This document shows, in pieces, positions 1 through 9,687 of a stretch of 64,000 bases of DNA. A program made the position numbers and the translations under genes. The stretch's first letter is position 1. Each line of letters begins with the position of its first letter. This DNA is from an uncultured Collinsella sp. (GTDB lineage: Bacteria > Actinomycetota > Coriobacteriia > Coriobacteriales > Coriobacteriaceae): the NCBI GenBank assembly GCA_900544115.1, contig UQTW01000002.1:62001-126000 (forward strand), written 5' to 3'. The notes beneath the pieces are model-generated. The model ran no database searches, was not told where the DNA came from, and worked only from the letters and a program-made list of their open reading frames with translations.

Positions 1-3000
1 TGTCAACCTCGCCTAAGAGCACGCCCTGCTTAGAGCCCAATTTGTAGGTATTGCTGTCCATGAGCACGTTTACCAGATGGAACTGGCCGCGTCCGTCGCC
101 CGCAATGCCGCCGTTGGAGGTTCCGCCAAACGTTGTGTTAGATACCTTTGTGTTGGTGACGTTGATGACGTCGGCACCGCTGTTAATCGCGCCAAGTAGA
201 CCGCCGCTCCACCTGCCCTTGATCGTGGCGCTCTCAATCGCGATATTGTTGCAGGCTATGTTCACATTGCTGAAGTAGTAGCCGATAAGTCCGCCCGAGC
301 ATTGGTCGGTGCCGGCAATGTTGATATTCTCGACGCTACAGTCCTCAAACCAGTACGTGTTGGGGCTGCCACTGCTCGTGACCTCGCCAATCAAGCCGCC
401 CGCATTACGGATGCTATTGTTCGTTCCGGTGGCATCGCCGATGATGGCGCTCTTGGCATCGCCTCCGGCATCAATGCGCACGTTGCTTATAGAAATAACG
501 CCTCTATAGGCGCTTCCGACCACACCGCCGGCGCCCATGTACTTATCGGTGTTCGACCCGGTGGCGAGTACATTTACCCCAGAGATGACTGCCGTGCTCG
601 ATGCGACGGCTTCCGTGATGCCAATTTTGGTGTTCACCGATACGTTACTGGAGGTATAACCGAACACGCCGCCCACGTAGGGTGTTGTACCCGTGGCGGT
701 TATGGTCGAGTTTTTGCCAATAGTCTTCTCGTATACCCCTGTGGCCGCGGTTGTCCACACGCCGCACGGCGAGGCGATCGCACCCACATAGCCGCCAACG
801 TACTTCTCGCCCGTGACGCTAAGGCCAGTGTATGAGCAGTCACAGAGATTCGCGGGCGCCTGCGTGCCGGAGCCGAAATTGACCATATAGGTCACGTCGT
901 TATCCGTCCTTCGGCTGGTACGGCCCGAGCTGCCAAGAAGCCCTCCTACGCTCTTTGCGCCCAACACGGTGCAGTTCTTCATCTGTACGTTGCGGTAGAC
1001 GCCACGCGTGTTGCCGTCGTAGTTGGCCGTTGCGCCCGCCAAAAGGCCGGTGCCGATGAGGTCGTTCGATGCCGGTCCCGAGGCAATGCTACCGTTGGCG
1101 TCTTTGTACGTGAGCGATACGTTGCAGTTACTAAAGGTGAGGTCTTTGACCTGAGCGCCGTCATTCGCGGTGACGCTCTGCCCCACATTGGTTGAGGTGA
1201 ACATCACGGTGCTGAATAGGCCGCCCACGCCCGAGACCTTATAGTCGTCATCGGCATATTCGACGACGCCGTAAGTGGCATCTTTGGTGCCCACCGTGAT
1301 GGTGGCCCCGTTGCCGTCGATCGTTGCCACGTGCGGCGTGATGCGGTCGCGATCGGTGGACGCCTCGTTCGAGCTGCAAGCATTGGAATAGTAACGGCCG
1401 CTGAGACCCACGTATCCCGTGCCGTAGCCAGTCATATCATAGGTGGCATTTTCCTTGAACTCCAGGCTCATGCCGATCGATTTCGACGCGCACACGTAGC
1501 CCGTTTGGTAGTCGGCAGCGTAGGACGCCACCAGGTAGGGCGAATTTACATCGTCATCATGGTTGAGCGGGCCGTGCCACCCCTGTTTGCCCGGGGCCTT
1601 CTGGTCATCGTTTTTGGCGGTTTCGAAATCGCCGGAAGCGCTCGCAGGCTTGCCCACGCAGTCGTAGCTGGCATTTCGCACCTTACCATATTCCTTGTTG
1701 CCAAACAGGTAGCCGTTTATCGCCGGGTCCTGCTTATCGCTGCCCCAGTACGCCTTGGAGCCGCGGAACACGCCATAATTAGCGTAGTCAGTATGTGCCG
1801 CTCCAGCACCCGCACCCGAGCTAATGATGGCCGAGAGCACCAAAAGGCCCTGGGCGTTTTCCACCGTGGTCACGGGTGCCTCGGCATCAGTGCCGATATA
1901 CTTGTTGTCGGTGCCCGTGGTAGTGACGCAGGCAGCTCCCTTGTTTGTGAGCTCGTTGATCTTGTAGTTAGCGTTACCGTTTTCGACTTTGCAGCCCTCG
2001 CTAAAGGCATAGCCATCAATCACACGACCAACGTAGGGATTGTCGTACTGCCGGAAGTTGCCCGTTCCAAGACCCTGAGACTTGTCGCTGGTTCCAGCGC
2101 GCCAAGACGTCCCTGACATATTGCGGAAGATCACACCGCCGCCCGCAATGGCACCAACGTAACCGCCGATGGGAACAAGATGTGGCTTAGTTCCGCCACC
2201 AGCAACCGTAAAGCCGGTTGTGGAGTTATCGGGCGTTGTCCCATTCACGGCCACACCGTCGATAATGTTATCGCCGCCAAGGATGCAGCCGATAACGCCA
2301 CCGAAGAACGACGTCGGAACACCGTCGGCATCCTTGGCAGAATAAGTAATAGTCGCCGACGCGTTCACATAGCGAATATTCAGATCGCGCACCACGCTGC
2401 CGTAACTATAGGGAATAAGGCCGCGAAGCGAACCCTCGTTATTCTCTATCTTGATGGTTGCCTTTTTATCACCTTTAGGGTTGCCAACGATGACGCCACG
2501 GAACGGGTTGGCTTTGTTGCCAAAACCGCCAAACGATGCGCCGTCGAGGGTGATCGTATTACCCCCGGTAGGTTCAATACTGTAGTACGCGCTTTGGATA
2601 TAGCGGTGCATCATCTCGTCGGAAAGTGTGGCCGAAGGATCTGTGGTGTCGCCGGTCTTCTTTTCCCACTTCTTCCCAGTGTCTTTCGCCTGCTTATAGA
2701 CGTACGTAACCTCATTGTCGGTTTTATTGTCGCTGCGGCGAGTACAGAGCGTACTCTGGTTGACGGCAATGGTGACCTCCCAACCGTCGAGCGCAGTTTG
2801 GTTGTTGATGTAGTTGGCGATGGCGTTCATCTCAGTCGCGTCCTTAACGGCATACGGATCGCCATATGTGCCGCATCCCTCTACCAGCTTTGGAATGCGC
2901 TGGTTGACTTTAATTTCATGATATTGGACGCCGCTCTCGGTGGCCTTTCCCTTATAAACATAAGGAAGATAGCCACCAAACCAAGGCCTGACGTCACCGT

Positions 3001-6000
3001 CCTTCTTACCATCAACCGTCACATAGCCGCTCACGGCACCATACGTCGCTTCGTCGTAATACCAAAGCTGCTTGCCCGGGTACTCCGTACTCCCATCAAT
3101 CTCAGATCCGTATGTCACCTTGCCTGCATCGGCATCGGCATCGGCCTTAGTAAAGGTGTAGTCCGCAGAGCCCGTGCTCGTGCTTCCGTAGCCAAAACTC
3201 TCCAGCAGGCTCGCATGGGTGAAGATCGTTTTGTTCTTTTGGCTGGGCAAGCTGATTTGCTCAAACTTTGCCGTCACCTGATCGGCCTCACTGCCTACAC
3301 CAAGCTTTCCGAACAGCGACGTAGCCGCCTTGGTGTCACTCGTGTACCCAGTAGTCTTGATATTCTTCGCGTTCAGGCTCACGTACTTCTGCATCTCGTT
3401 GATGAGCAGAGGCATATAGGCGTTAGCATCCGTGGCGCTGTTGGCGCCGTCGACAATCAGATTGTTGAGCGTAAGACCATCAATTGAGATCTTTCTAATC
3501 TTGGTGCCATTGCCGTCGCTGGACCCATACACGTAGCGGCACACGAGCGCGCCCGAAGAGCTTCCGCTTGCTCCATCAGTGTCTTCAGAGCTCTTTCCGT
3601 CATTAATAACGGGCCCAACAGTACCACGCAAAGTGACGTTTTTTACTGTGAGATCGCCGTTTGCCACCGTTCGAAAAAGACCGCAGTGCATGTTCTCGTG
3701 CTGGGTAGCATCGGAATTTAGCTTGTTGCCATTCTGCTCGGCCTTGATCTTGGAGTAACAGAAGGTAATGGTCGCATTCTCAACCGTCACCTCTCCGCTC
3801 GGCTGAGTGGGATAATAGCTGTAGCCGGCCAAATCGATTGTACCCGTTATGGTTATGGAATCATCGAGCCCTGTCGTGCCATTGGGAACGATTGTCGAAC
3901 GAATACCTTCGGGAGCATAACGGTAAGCAGACCATAAGAGCAGCTTTTCCGCTGTATCGATTTGACTGCCACTAAAGCCGCCTTCACAATTCTTAGAGGC
4001 TATGTCGAGGTTGTAGAAGTAGCGGGTATTGCCGTTCGTATTCTGGCTTCGACCGAAAGACGAGCGATTATGGTAGCTGTTGTCTTTTGTGGAATCGCCG
4101 TCCATGTCCAGCTTGTTTTTCTGTGTGTGTAGCGAAACGACCGTGTTCCAGTCGGCGTCCATGAGCTTGCTGCCGTTGTTTGGTTTTACACCGCTGCCAA
4201 CCCATTCATCGAAGGACGTTACGCCCGACGCAACGATGGCCCCCTCGCCGGTGGGCACCCTATAGGCGGTATCCCAATAAGCCCTGTCCTCCAAGTACAG
4301 GCCTAGGTAGCTCTCGACGCCATATGTCGTCTTATCATCCACCTTGCAGCCGCGGCAAACTAGAACGCCGAGCGTCTGAGCGGCGCCCGCATTAATGGTT
4401 GTGCCCGAGAGATCGATGGCATAGTTGTTGATAATCCAGTGGCCGCTCGCGGCGTATACAAGACCACCGAGTTCCTTGGAATCATCCGCAGTCGCGGTTA
4501 TAGAAGCGTTGGTCGTTTTCAGAGCATAAGAGTTTTCATTCTTGTTAATGCTCTCATCTCCGATAGTTACGACCGCGTTGCCCCAGCTATAACCCAAGAA
4601 ACCACCCGTGCCATTGAGCTTATCGCCGTTCCTGCCGACTTTCATTTCGAATGAATTGAACGAAAGGCCCGAAATGTTCACGTACTTATCAGCTGAGTTG
4701 GCTATTGTCCCTGCATTGTAGGTACTCTGTGCGATGCAGCCGATAAGACCACCGACTTGGGCAATCTTGCCGCCGGCGCAATCGCCAGTTTCGATTGATC
4801 CGGCGACTTCGAGGCCCGCAACATTGAATGACGAGCCATAATCGCCCGCATAACCAATGGCGCCGCCAATGCGACTATTGCCGTTAAGCGTTTTAGTTGC
4901 AGCGATGGTCGCTTGAGCCTTGCTGTTATCCTTAAACGCAACCGTAGAAGCCGCCAGCACGCTGCCCGCAATACCGCCAATGTTCACGTCATTGGCAAAC
5001 GTATCATCGCACGCGATATTCGTTTTGCACGTTACGCCAGACAATGACAGGTTGCCGACGATGGCACACGCAAGCGACCCGGCATCGATAGCCGAACCGT
5101 TATCGAACTTCATGGAGCCAGCGATTGTGACGTTGGAGATGGTTGCACCGTTGACGGCCGCGAACAAGCCCAAGCGGCCGTGGCGGTAGATTTTGCCGTT
5201 GCCGTTGCTCGTGTTATTGCCGTCGAGCACGTCTTCACCACGCTTGCCGTACGCCTCGCCGACGGCAAGATTGATTGTGCCGCCACCGTTCAACGTTCCC
5301 GAGAAAACTTGCGAGCCGTCTGCACGATCCTGCGTGAAACCCGTCAGGCCCGTGCCCTTGAGATCAATAGTGCCGTTCACCGTAATGGTCGAGGACTGCA
5401 AGCCGTTAAGGTTGTTTTCGGTAACGCCGTCAACCATCGAGTAGTAGCCGTTGGTTTGCCAGGTAATCGCAAGCTTGGCGAAATCCTCAGCTGTGGTTAG
5501 GGCGCAGGCACCGTTAGCTGCCGTCAGCGAATCCGGCAAGGTCAACTTATGAGTGTCCACATCAAGCTTAATGAAGTCGCCGCCCAGACGAACAACTTCA
5601 CCGTAGGTCGCGATGTCGTCCGTCTTTGAGGCTGAGTTGCTACGCTTGAAGGTCCAGACCGCAGCGCCCTTGTCTCCCAGATCACCATTAGAGCCATTGC
5701 CGGCAGCGAAGATCAGCGCGTTGTGGTTCTCGTATACGAGCTGACCCGTCGTGGCGTTCTCGGCAAAACTTGCGCCCGACAGATCCGTGATGCCGCTGAA
5801 TTTGATTACAGCATTCCACGCGGATCCCGCAATTCCCGCGGCACGGTTGCTTTGCGCCTTACCGATAGGATTGTCGCTTGTAAGTTTGAAATCTCGCACG
5901 TCAAGGACATTGCGCGTATCGACAACGCCCACGGCGCCACCGAACTTTCCGGTACCCGTTCGCGCCGAAGCATCTCCCTTGCACGCAACCGTCACGCCGT

Positions 6001-7849
6001 TGAAGACAACGGCAACGGGCTGCGAGTTAGGATTTGCGCTATCGCCAACATAGCCAACAACGCCGCCTGCGTCGGACAACTTGCTCGCAAGGTCAAACTC
6101 AATTGAGCACGTATTCTTATTATCTGCATCCTTTTCAACAACAAAGGCGCGCAAAGCGCCGTCGTCGTCCGTTTTCGTCGCGAACACCTTGCCGACAAGG
6201 CCGCCGTAGCTGCCGTTGACACTAACATCTTCTGGTAAGGCGAGTTTGCTCTTATACGTCCCGCCTTGCACCACGATGTCTCCATTAGAGATATCGGCCA
6301 TGCCAAAAAGAGCGCCGGCGCGCTGCGACGCACCAAGAGTCACAAGGTCGCCCAGGTCGAACATATTGGACGTAACGGCAAATCCTTGCGCAAAGCTCAC
6401 GTCGCCGATAACGCCACCAGAGCAAGCGCTGTTCTCGTCGCCAATATTTAGAGGACACCCAATCTGCTTATTATCCGCGCCCAGTGTGAGCACGGTCGCT
6501 TTACCAATAAAACCGCCGCTGGCAGTTGTGCCCTTGACGGTGAGCGCGTGTAGGTCGAGAGCTTTCGCGACGTTGACCATGGCACCCGTGCTCGAGCCAA
6601 CGAGTCCTACAACGCCACCGGCGGAGCCGTTCGTAGACTGGACGGTGGCGGTGGGAACGTTTGCCAGAGTGCCAATGCTCAGGGTCGCACCGTCCTTGAC
6701 TTCGCCTACGAGCAGGCCAGCGTTGCCAGAGCTCGTTTTGACGGCTCCGCCTGAGGTCAGATCGTTGGGGAACGTGACGGACTCAACCGTCAAGCTCCCG
6801 CTCTCGACCGTGTTGGCAATCAAGCCAATGTTGCCCGTCGCATTCGCGTTGAGATTCTTTCGAGAATCGGCGAGGCTATAGGTAACGTTCGCAGCAAGGT
6901 CGCCCGTCGTCGCACCCAGGAGGGGTGCCGTCAAGGCGGAAGTCGCATCCTTCACATCAACGTTCACGGGTTCCACGATGTCAACCGACGCGATGAGTGT
7001 CTTGCTCTCTTCGCCGTTTTCCGCACCGCTGACCTTCGAAGCGATCATCGGTGCGCTATAGCTAGTCGCGCCTACCCACTTTATCCTGACCGTTTTGTTT
7101 TGGTCAGACAGCTTGAGGTTATTAAAAACCGTCCGATCAGTCGTAAGCTCGACGGGACTATCAACGTCCCTATAGATCCTGCCTTCAAACGGACATTCAT
7201 CACTGCCAAGACCCTGGAAAGACATGCCGTTATTAGCCGACTCGGTGAGCTTCGCATCGCCCGTGATGATAACCTTGATCTGCGCATCATAGTAAAGCGA
7301 AGCGTCGGCGTTAGACAGGACGGCGAACGCCTCCGACGACTTGACATCGAGGCTTCGGATTCCGCTCTCGTCGTCTTTGCGCACGATGCTTTCCGCGCCG
7401 TTCTTCTCGAGCAGCTCGACGAGCTTATTCAAATCCGTGATCGTCGCACCCGCCTGGGCATCAGCGTCCTCCGAAGTCGCATCATCGGCATCTTGCTCGG
7501 CGTCGTCAGCGGCGGCATCGTCAGCGGCATCGTCGCCTTCCGTCTGGTCGCCCGTGGAATCGGAACCAGTGGCGCTATCGGTGGTATCGCCTGCTGCAGC
7601 GTCATCCTTCACCGCGTCATCCCCAGCACTGTCGCTGTCGGCGCCGGCATCACTCGACCCAGACCCGATCGTGACATCGCCGTTGGTCTCGCCGCTCTCG
7701 GCAGTATCCAACGCCTTCGCAGATGCGGCAGCAATCTCGTTCGAGATGTTCTGCCAGCCTGCCGCCACAGCAGCCACCGTGGGCGAGCATGCTTGGAGCA
7801 CCATGACCACCGTCATGAACTCTGCGAATATGCGCTTTGCCGTTCTCAT
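1..7849 (-). CDS. Giant secreted GLUG-like repeat protein, C-terminus outside window
   Basis: One frame stays open from the ATG at 7849 to the window edge (at least 2,616 residues), preceded by AAGAGG. The N-terminus is a signal peptide (MRTAKRIFAEFMTVVMVL) with a possible lipobox-like LQAC, or signal peptidase I cleavage after AVA. An Asp/Ala/Ser-rich acidic linker of about 80 residues follows (codons near 7480-7720). The rest is made of degenerate repeats with motifs such as GGLVG, GGFIG, GGVIG, GGLLGA and one DECPFEG motif, resembling the GLUG class of beta-solenoid adhesins. It is rich in Thr, Asn, Ser and Gly. It lies 39 bp after the last of three small membrane-anchored proteins, so one operon is likely. 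A role as cell-surface adhesin or matrix protein is inferred; the anchor (LPXTG or other) would be beyond position 1. Spot translations near 30-70, 1-4100 and 6000-7849 show no internal stop. Confidence 0.85.
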   Translation of the reverse strand, partial: MRTAKRIFAEFMTVVMVLQACSPTVAAVAAGWQNISNEIAAASAKALDTAESGETNGDVTIGSGSSDAGADSDSAGDDAVKDDAAAGDTTDSATGSDSTGDQTEGDDAADDAAADDAEQDADDATSEDADAQAGATITDLNKLVELLEKNGAESIVRKDDESGIRSLDVKSSEAFAVLSNADASLYYDAQIKVIITGDAKLTESANNGMSFQGLGSDECPFEGRIYRDVDSPVELTTDRTVFNNLKLSDQNKTVRIKWVGATSYSAPMIASKVSGAENGEESKTLIASVDIVEPVNVDVKDATSALTAPLLGATTGDLAANVTYSLADSRKNLNANATGNIGLIANTVESGSLTVESVTFPNDLTSGGAVKTSSGNAGLLVGEVKDGATLSIGTLANVPTATVQSTNGSAGGVVGLVGSSTGAMVNVAKALDLHALTVKGTTASGGFIGKATVLTLGADNKQIGCPLNIGDENSACSGGVIGDVSFAQGFAVTSNMFDLGDLVTLGASQRAGALFGMADISNGDIVVQGGTYKSKLALPEDVSVNGSYGGLVGKVFATKTDDDGALRAFVVEKDADNKNTCSIEFDLASKLSDAGGVVGYVGDSANPNSQPVAVVFNGVTVACKGDASARTGTGKFGGAVGVVDTRNVLDVRDFKLTSDNPIGKAQSNRAAGIAGSAWNAVIKFSGITDLSGASFAENATTGQLVYENHNALIFAAGNGSNGDLGDKGAAVWTFKRSNSASKTDDIATYGEVVRLGGDFIKLDVDTHKLTLPDSLTAANGACALTTAEDFAKLAITWQTNGYYSMVDGVTENNLNGLQSSTITVNGTIDLKGTGLTGFTQDRADGSQVFSGTLNGGGTINLAVGEAYGKRGEDVLDGNNTSNGNGKIYRHGRLGLFAAVNGATISNVTIAGSMKFDNGSAIDAGSLACAIVGNLSLSGVTCKTNIACDDTFANDVNIGGIAGSVLAASTVAFKDNSKAQATIAATKTLNGNSRIGGAIGYAGDYGSSFNVAGLEVAGSIETGDCAGGKIAQVGGLIGCIAQSTYNAGTIANSADKYVNISGLSFNSFEMKVGRNGDKLNGTGGFLGYSWGNAVVTIGDESINKNENSYALKTTNASITATADDSKELGGLVYAASGHWIINNYAIDLSGTTINAGAAQTLGVLVCRGCKVDDKTTYGVESYLGLYLEDRAYWDTAYRVPTGEGAIVASGVTSFDEWVGSGVKPNNGSKLMDADWNTVVSLHTQKNKLDMDGDSTKDNSYHNRSSFGRSQNTNGNTRYFYNLDIASKNCEGGFSGSQIDTAEKLLLWSAYRYAPEGIRSTIVPNGTTGLDDSITITGTIDLAGYSYYPTQPSGEVTVENATITFCYSKIKAEQNGNKLNSDATQHENMHCGLFRTVANGDLTVKNVTLRGTVGPVINDGKSSEDTDGASGSSSGALVCRYVYGSSDGNGTKIRKISIDGLTLNNLIVDGANSATDANAYMPLLINEMQKYVSLNAKNIKTTGYTSDTKAATSLFGKLGVGSEADQVTAKFEQISLPSQKNKTIFTHASLLESFGYGSTSTGSADYTFTKADADADAGKVTYGSEIDGSTEYPGKQLWYYDEATYGAVSGYVTVDGKKDGDVRPWFGGYLPYVYKGKATESGVQYHEIKVNQRIPKLVEGCGTYGDPYAVKDATEMNAIANYINNQTALDGWEVTIAVNQSTLCTRRSDNKTDNEVTYVYKQAKDTGKKWEKKTGDTTDPSATLSDEMMHRYIQSAYYSIEPTGGNTITLDGASFGGFGNKANPFRGVIVGNPKGDKKATIKIENNEGSLRGLIPYSYGSVVRDLNIRYVNASATITYSAKDADGVPTSFFGGVIGCILGGDNIIDGVAVNGTTPDNSTTGFTVAGGGTKPHLVPIGGYVGAIAGGGVIFRNMSGTSWRAGTSDKSQGLGTGNFRQYDNPYVGRVIDGYAFSEGCKVENGNANYKINELTNKGAACVTTTGTDNKYIGTDAEAPVTTVENAQGLLVLSAIISSGAGAGAAHTDYANYGVFRGSKAYWGSDKQDPAINGYLFGNKEYGKVRNASYDCVGKPASASGDFETAKNDDQKAPGKQGWHGPLNHDDDVNSPYLVASYAADYQTGYVCASKSIGMSLEFKENATYDMTGYGTGYVGLSGRYYSNACSSNEASTDRDRITPHVATIDGNGATITVGTKDATYGVVEYADDDYKVSGVGGLFSTVMFTSTNVGQSVTANDGAQVKDLTFSNCNVSLTYKDANGSIASGPASNDLIGTGLLAGATANYDGNTRGVYRNVQMKNCTVLGAKSVGGLLGSSGRTSRRTDNDVTYMVNFGSGTQAPANLCDCSYTGLSVTGEKYVGGYVGAIASPCGVWTTAATGVYEKTIGKNSTITATGTTPYVGGVFGYTSSNVSVNTKIGITEAVASSTAVISGVNVLATGSNTDKYMGAGGVVGSAYRGVISISNVRIDAGGDAKSAIIGDATGTNNSIRNAGGLIGEVTSSGSPNTYWFEDCSVENINIAGTDQCSGGLIGYYFSNVNIACNNIAIESATIKGRWSGGLLGAINSGADVINVTNTKVSNTTFGGTSNGGIAGDGRGQFHLVNVLMDSNTYKLGSKQGVLLGEVD

Positions 7850-7888
7850 CGATTCCGTACCTCTTATCCTAAAACTCCGCTTCCAGAG

Positions 7889-8833
7889 TTATCGAGTCTC
7901 CGTCGCGCCCGTCAGAGTAGTTCCGCTCACGCTAATGTCCAGGTCGCCCCAGCCACCGGGCGTTTTGCCGTCCGCTCGGTAAAAGTTGACGACCATCGAA
8001 CCCGGCTCCATGGTGAACGTAGCCTTGCGAGCTGCAGCATCCACCGTCGCGCTATGGTTGGTCTCAAAGAACGGGTCGATCTCCACGTTCTCCCCCCACG
8101 TGAGCGTGACGTTTGCCAGTGCGCCCGTAACCGTCACGCGGTAGTTGTATGCAGCGTAATCAGCAAACTTGCCAGCCTCATCGACCAGCGCGCCCTCAAC
8201 CGCAGCGGTCTTGACCTCGGCCCTCTTTGACGGCACGACTTTCGCCGCCAGACAGGCTAGCTCGGTGCCGGGGCTCTTCTCCGATACGACCGTGGCCTTA
8301 ATCACAAAGTATGCTTGTCCCAACTTAGCCTCGGGGAAGGTCACGGTGTAGTCGTTCTTGGTAGGTTGATTCTCCGGAAGCGTGACGCTGCTACCGGGCT
8401 GGGGCGCATAGCTCCACGTGGCGCCATCGAGCCCGTGCCCCTCGACCGTCAAGGTGTATGTCACATTTTTGTCGTTGCAGAAGTTGCTGTTGCCCAGCAA
8501 GTAGTTGTAGATGCTAAAGGTAAAGTTGCACTGCCCGTTGTTGGGATACACCGTAACGGAGCGCTGGGCACGGGCGAGCTCGTCGGGGCTAGGCGCACTC
8601 ATATAGCCCGTGAGCAAATCGCTTGCAAATAGGCTCTGCGCAGTGCCCGTTGCGGCGACGGACTTTAGAAATCCGTTGGCGGTGTAGGCGGAATAGGTAA
8701 AGTAGCCACCCGTCACGAGCGCCACGGCGCAAATAAGTGCGATTGCCGCCACAACCAGCTTGTTCTTGACTAGGCTCTTGCTTTTTGCCAGCTGCTCGCG
8801 CTCGGCATCCTGCTGTTTCTCTTGCTTCTCCAT
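7889..8833 (-). CDS. Membrane-anchored surface protein, SipW-type leader (314 aa)
   Basis: The start at 8833 follows GGAGAGGGGG. A charged Lys/Gln/Glu-rich N-terminus of about 25 residues precedes one hydrophobic segment (LVVAAIALICAVALVTGGYF). The segment ends in GGYFTYSAYTANG, a shape like the SipW-dependent leaders of TasA/camelysin-type matrix proteins. The exported part (about 260 residues) has beta-rich, Thr/Val-rich sequence with a pair of cysteines around CNFTFSIYNYLLGNSNFC, and ends with DLDISVSGTTLTGATETR. The gene follows 8848-9687 by 14 bp and precedes the giant surface gene by 39 bp. I do not recognise a named family over the whole length; the TasA-like reading is inference from leader shape and size. 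Confidence 0.75.
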   Translation of the reverse strand: MEKQEKQQDAEREQLAKSKSLVKNKLVVAAIALICAVALVTGGYFTYSAYTANGFLKSVAATGTAQSLFASDLLTGYMSAPSPDELARAQRSVTVYPNNGQCNFTFSIYNYLLGNSNFCNDKNVTYTLTVEGHGLDGATWSYAPQPGSSVTLPENQPTKNDYTVTFPEAKLGQAYFVIKATVVSEKSPGTELACLAAKVVPSKRAEVKTAAVEGALVDEAGKFADYAAYNYRVTVTGALANVTLTWGENVEIDPFFETNHSATVDAAARKATFTMEPGSMVVNFYRADGKTPGGWGDLDISVSGTTLTGATETR

Positions 8834-8847
8834 GTGCGCCCCCTCTC

Positions 8848-9687
8848 CTACTTGCCGCTCGTGTTGCGCGCGATCAGGTAAATCACGTCGGTCTCTTTGG
8901 CGCTCTCGTCCCACGAAAGCTTGATGATAAAGTTAAGCGTGTCATTGCCAGTCGAGTTGTCGAGTGTCTTAGCGTTGAGGTCGCCTTTGCCGAATTTCTT
9001 GTATCGGTAGAGCGGGCGCGCGTTGCGCTGGACGTTTTGATAGTCCTTGAATGTAGGGTCGCTTGCGCCCTCGCCCGGCACGGCTGCCAGACCGTCGTTC
9101 TCCTTGTTGATATATTCGAAGCTCGTCAGCAGGTTCTCTCCGGTTGCTTTCCAGCTATAAGATTTGCCGTCTGCGGTACCGCTCACGTCGGGCGTCTGGA
9201 GCGCAGACGTGTTCTCGGCTCTGTACAGCTCAATAGTGAGACCCGTAATGTTGGTCGTATTCGCGAGTTGCAGCTCAAAACCGTCACCGCCCGTCTGCAC
9301 GCAAAACGGGCGCTTGAGCGTCACCGTGTTGCCGGTCTTGGTATCGCCGTATTCGGGGTTGTAGCTCAGGTCGACCTGCTCTGTTGCCGTAGCGTTGGGG
9401 CCCAGCACTTTGAGCTCCGCCGGCTCCTTGATCTTGCCAACGGTGGAGCCGCGATTGGCATCGACGAACCATCCGAGCGTCAATCCCAGCAACACGAGAA
9501 GCACGGCCACCAGACCCACGATGGCCAGGGATTCGCGACGGTGGTCGCTCACCCAAGCCTTGATGCGCTCGATGCGGCCAGCCGGACGCGCTTCGCCGTG
9601 CGAGCCGAACCCGTTGCCGCCGGGGTTTGCCGCTCCTTCGTTGTGTTTGATATCGCCCTGCTCGCGGGCATTAAGCTGCTCGTCCAT
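8848..9687 (-). CDS. Membrane-anchored surface protein, second of trio (279 aa)
   Basis: The ATG at 9687 directly abuts the TAA of the upstream gene, which signals translational coupling; GGAGACGG lies upstream. A 45-residue soluble, Gly/Asn-rich N-terminus is followed by one hydrophobic segment (about residues 52-75, SLAIVGLVAVLLVLLGLTLG) ending in WFVDAN, again like a SipW-type leader. The exported part contains many Asn-Thr pairs, a VTLKRPFCVQTGGDGFEL region and a C-terminal strand VIYLIARNTSGK. Gene order, size and leader match its two neighbours, so it is probably one subunit of the same surface assembly. No enzymatic motif is visible. Confidence 0.75.
   Translation of the reverse strand: MDEQLNAREQGDIKHNEGAANPGGNGFGSHGEARPAGRIERIKAWVSDHRRESLAIVGLVAVLLVLLGLTLGWFVDANRGSTVGKIKEPAELKVLGPNATATEQVDLSYNPEYGDTKTGNTVTLKRPFCVQTGGDGFELQLANTTNITGLTIELYRAENTSALQTPDVSGTADGKSYSWKATGENLLTSFEYINKENDGLAAVPGEGASDPTFKDYQNVQRNARPLYRYKKFGKGDLNAKTLDNSTGNDTLNFIIKLSWDESAKETDVIYLIARNTSGK

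Noticed and set aside
302..3487. Long plus-strand frames (e.g. 302-835, 1331-2116, 2180-3487) opposite the giant surface gene
   Set aside because: They are antisense shadows; the minus-strand frame gives coherent repeat protein throughout.
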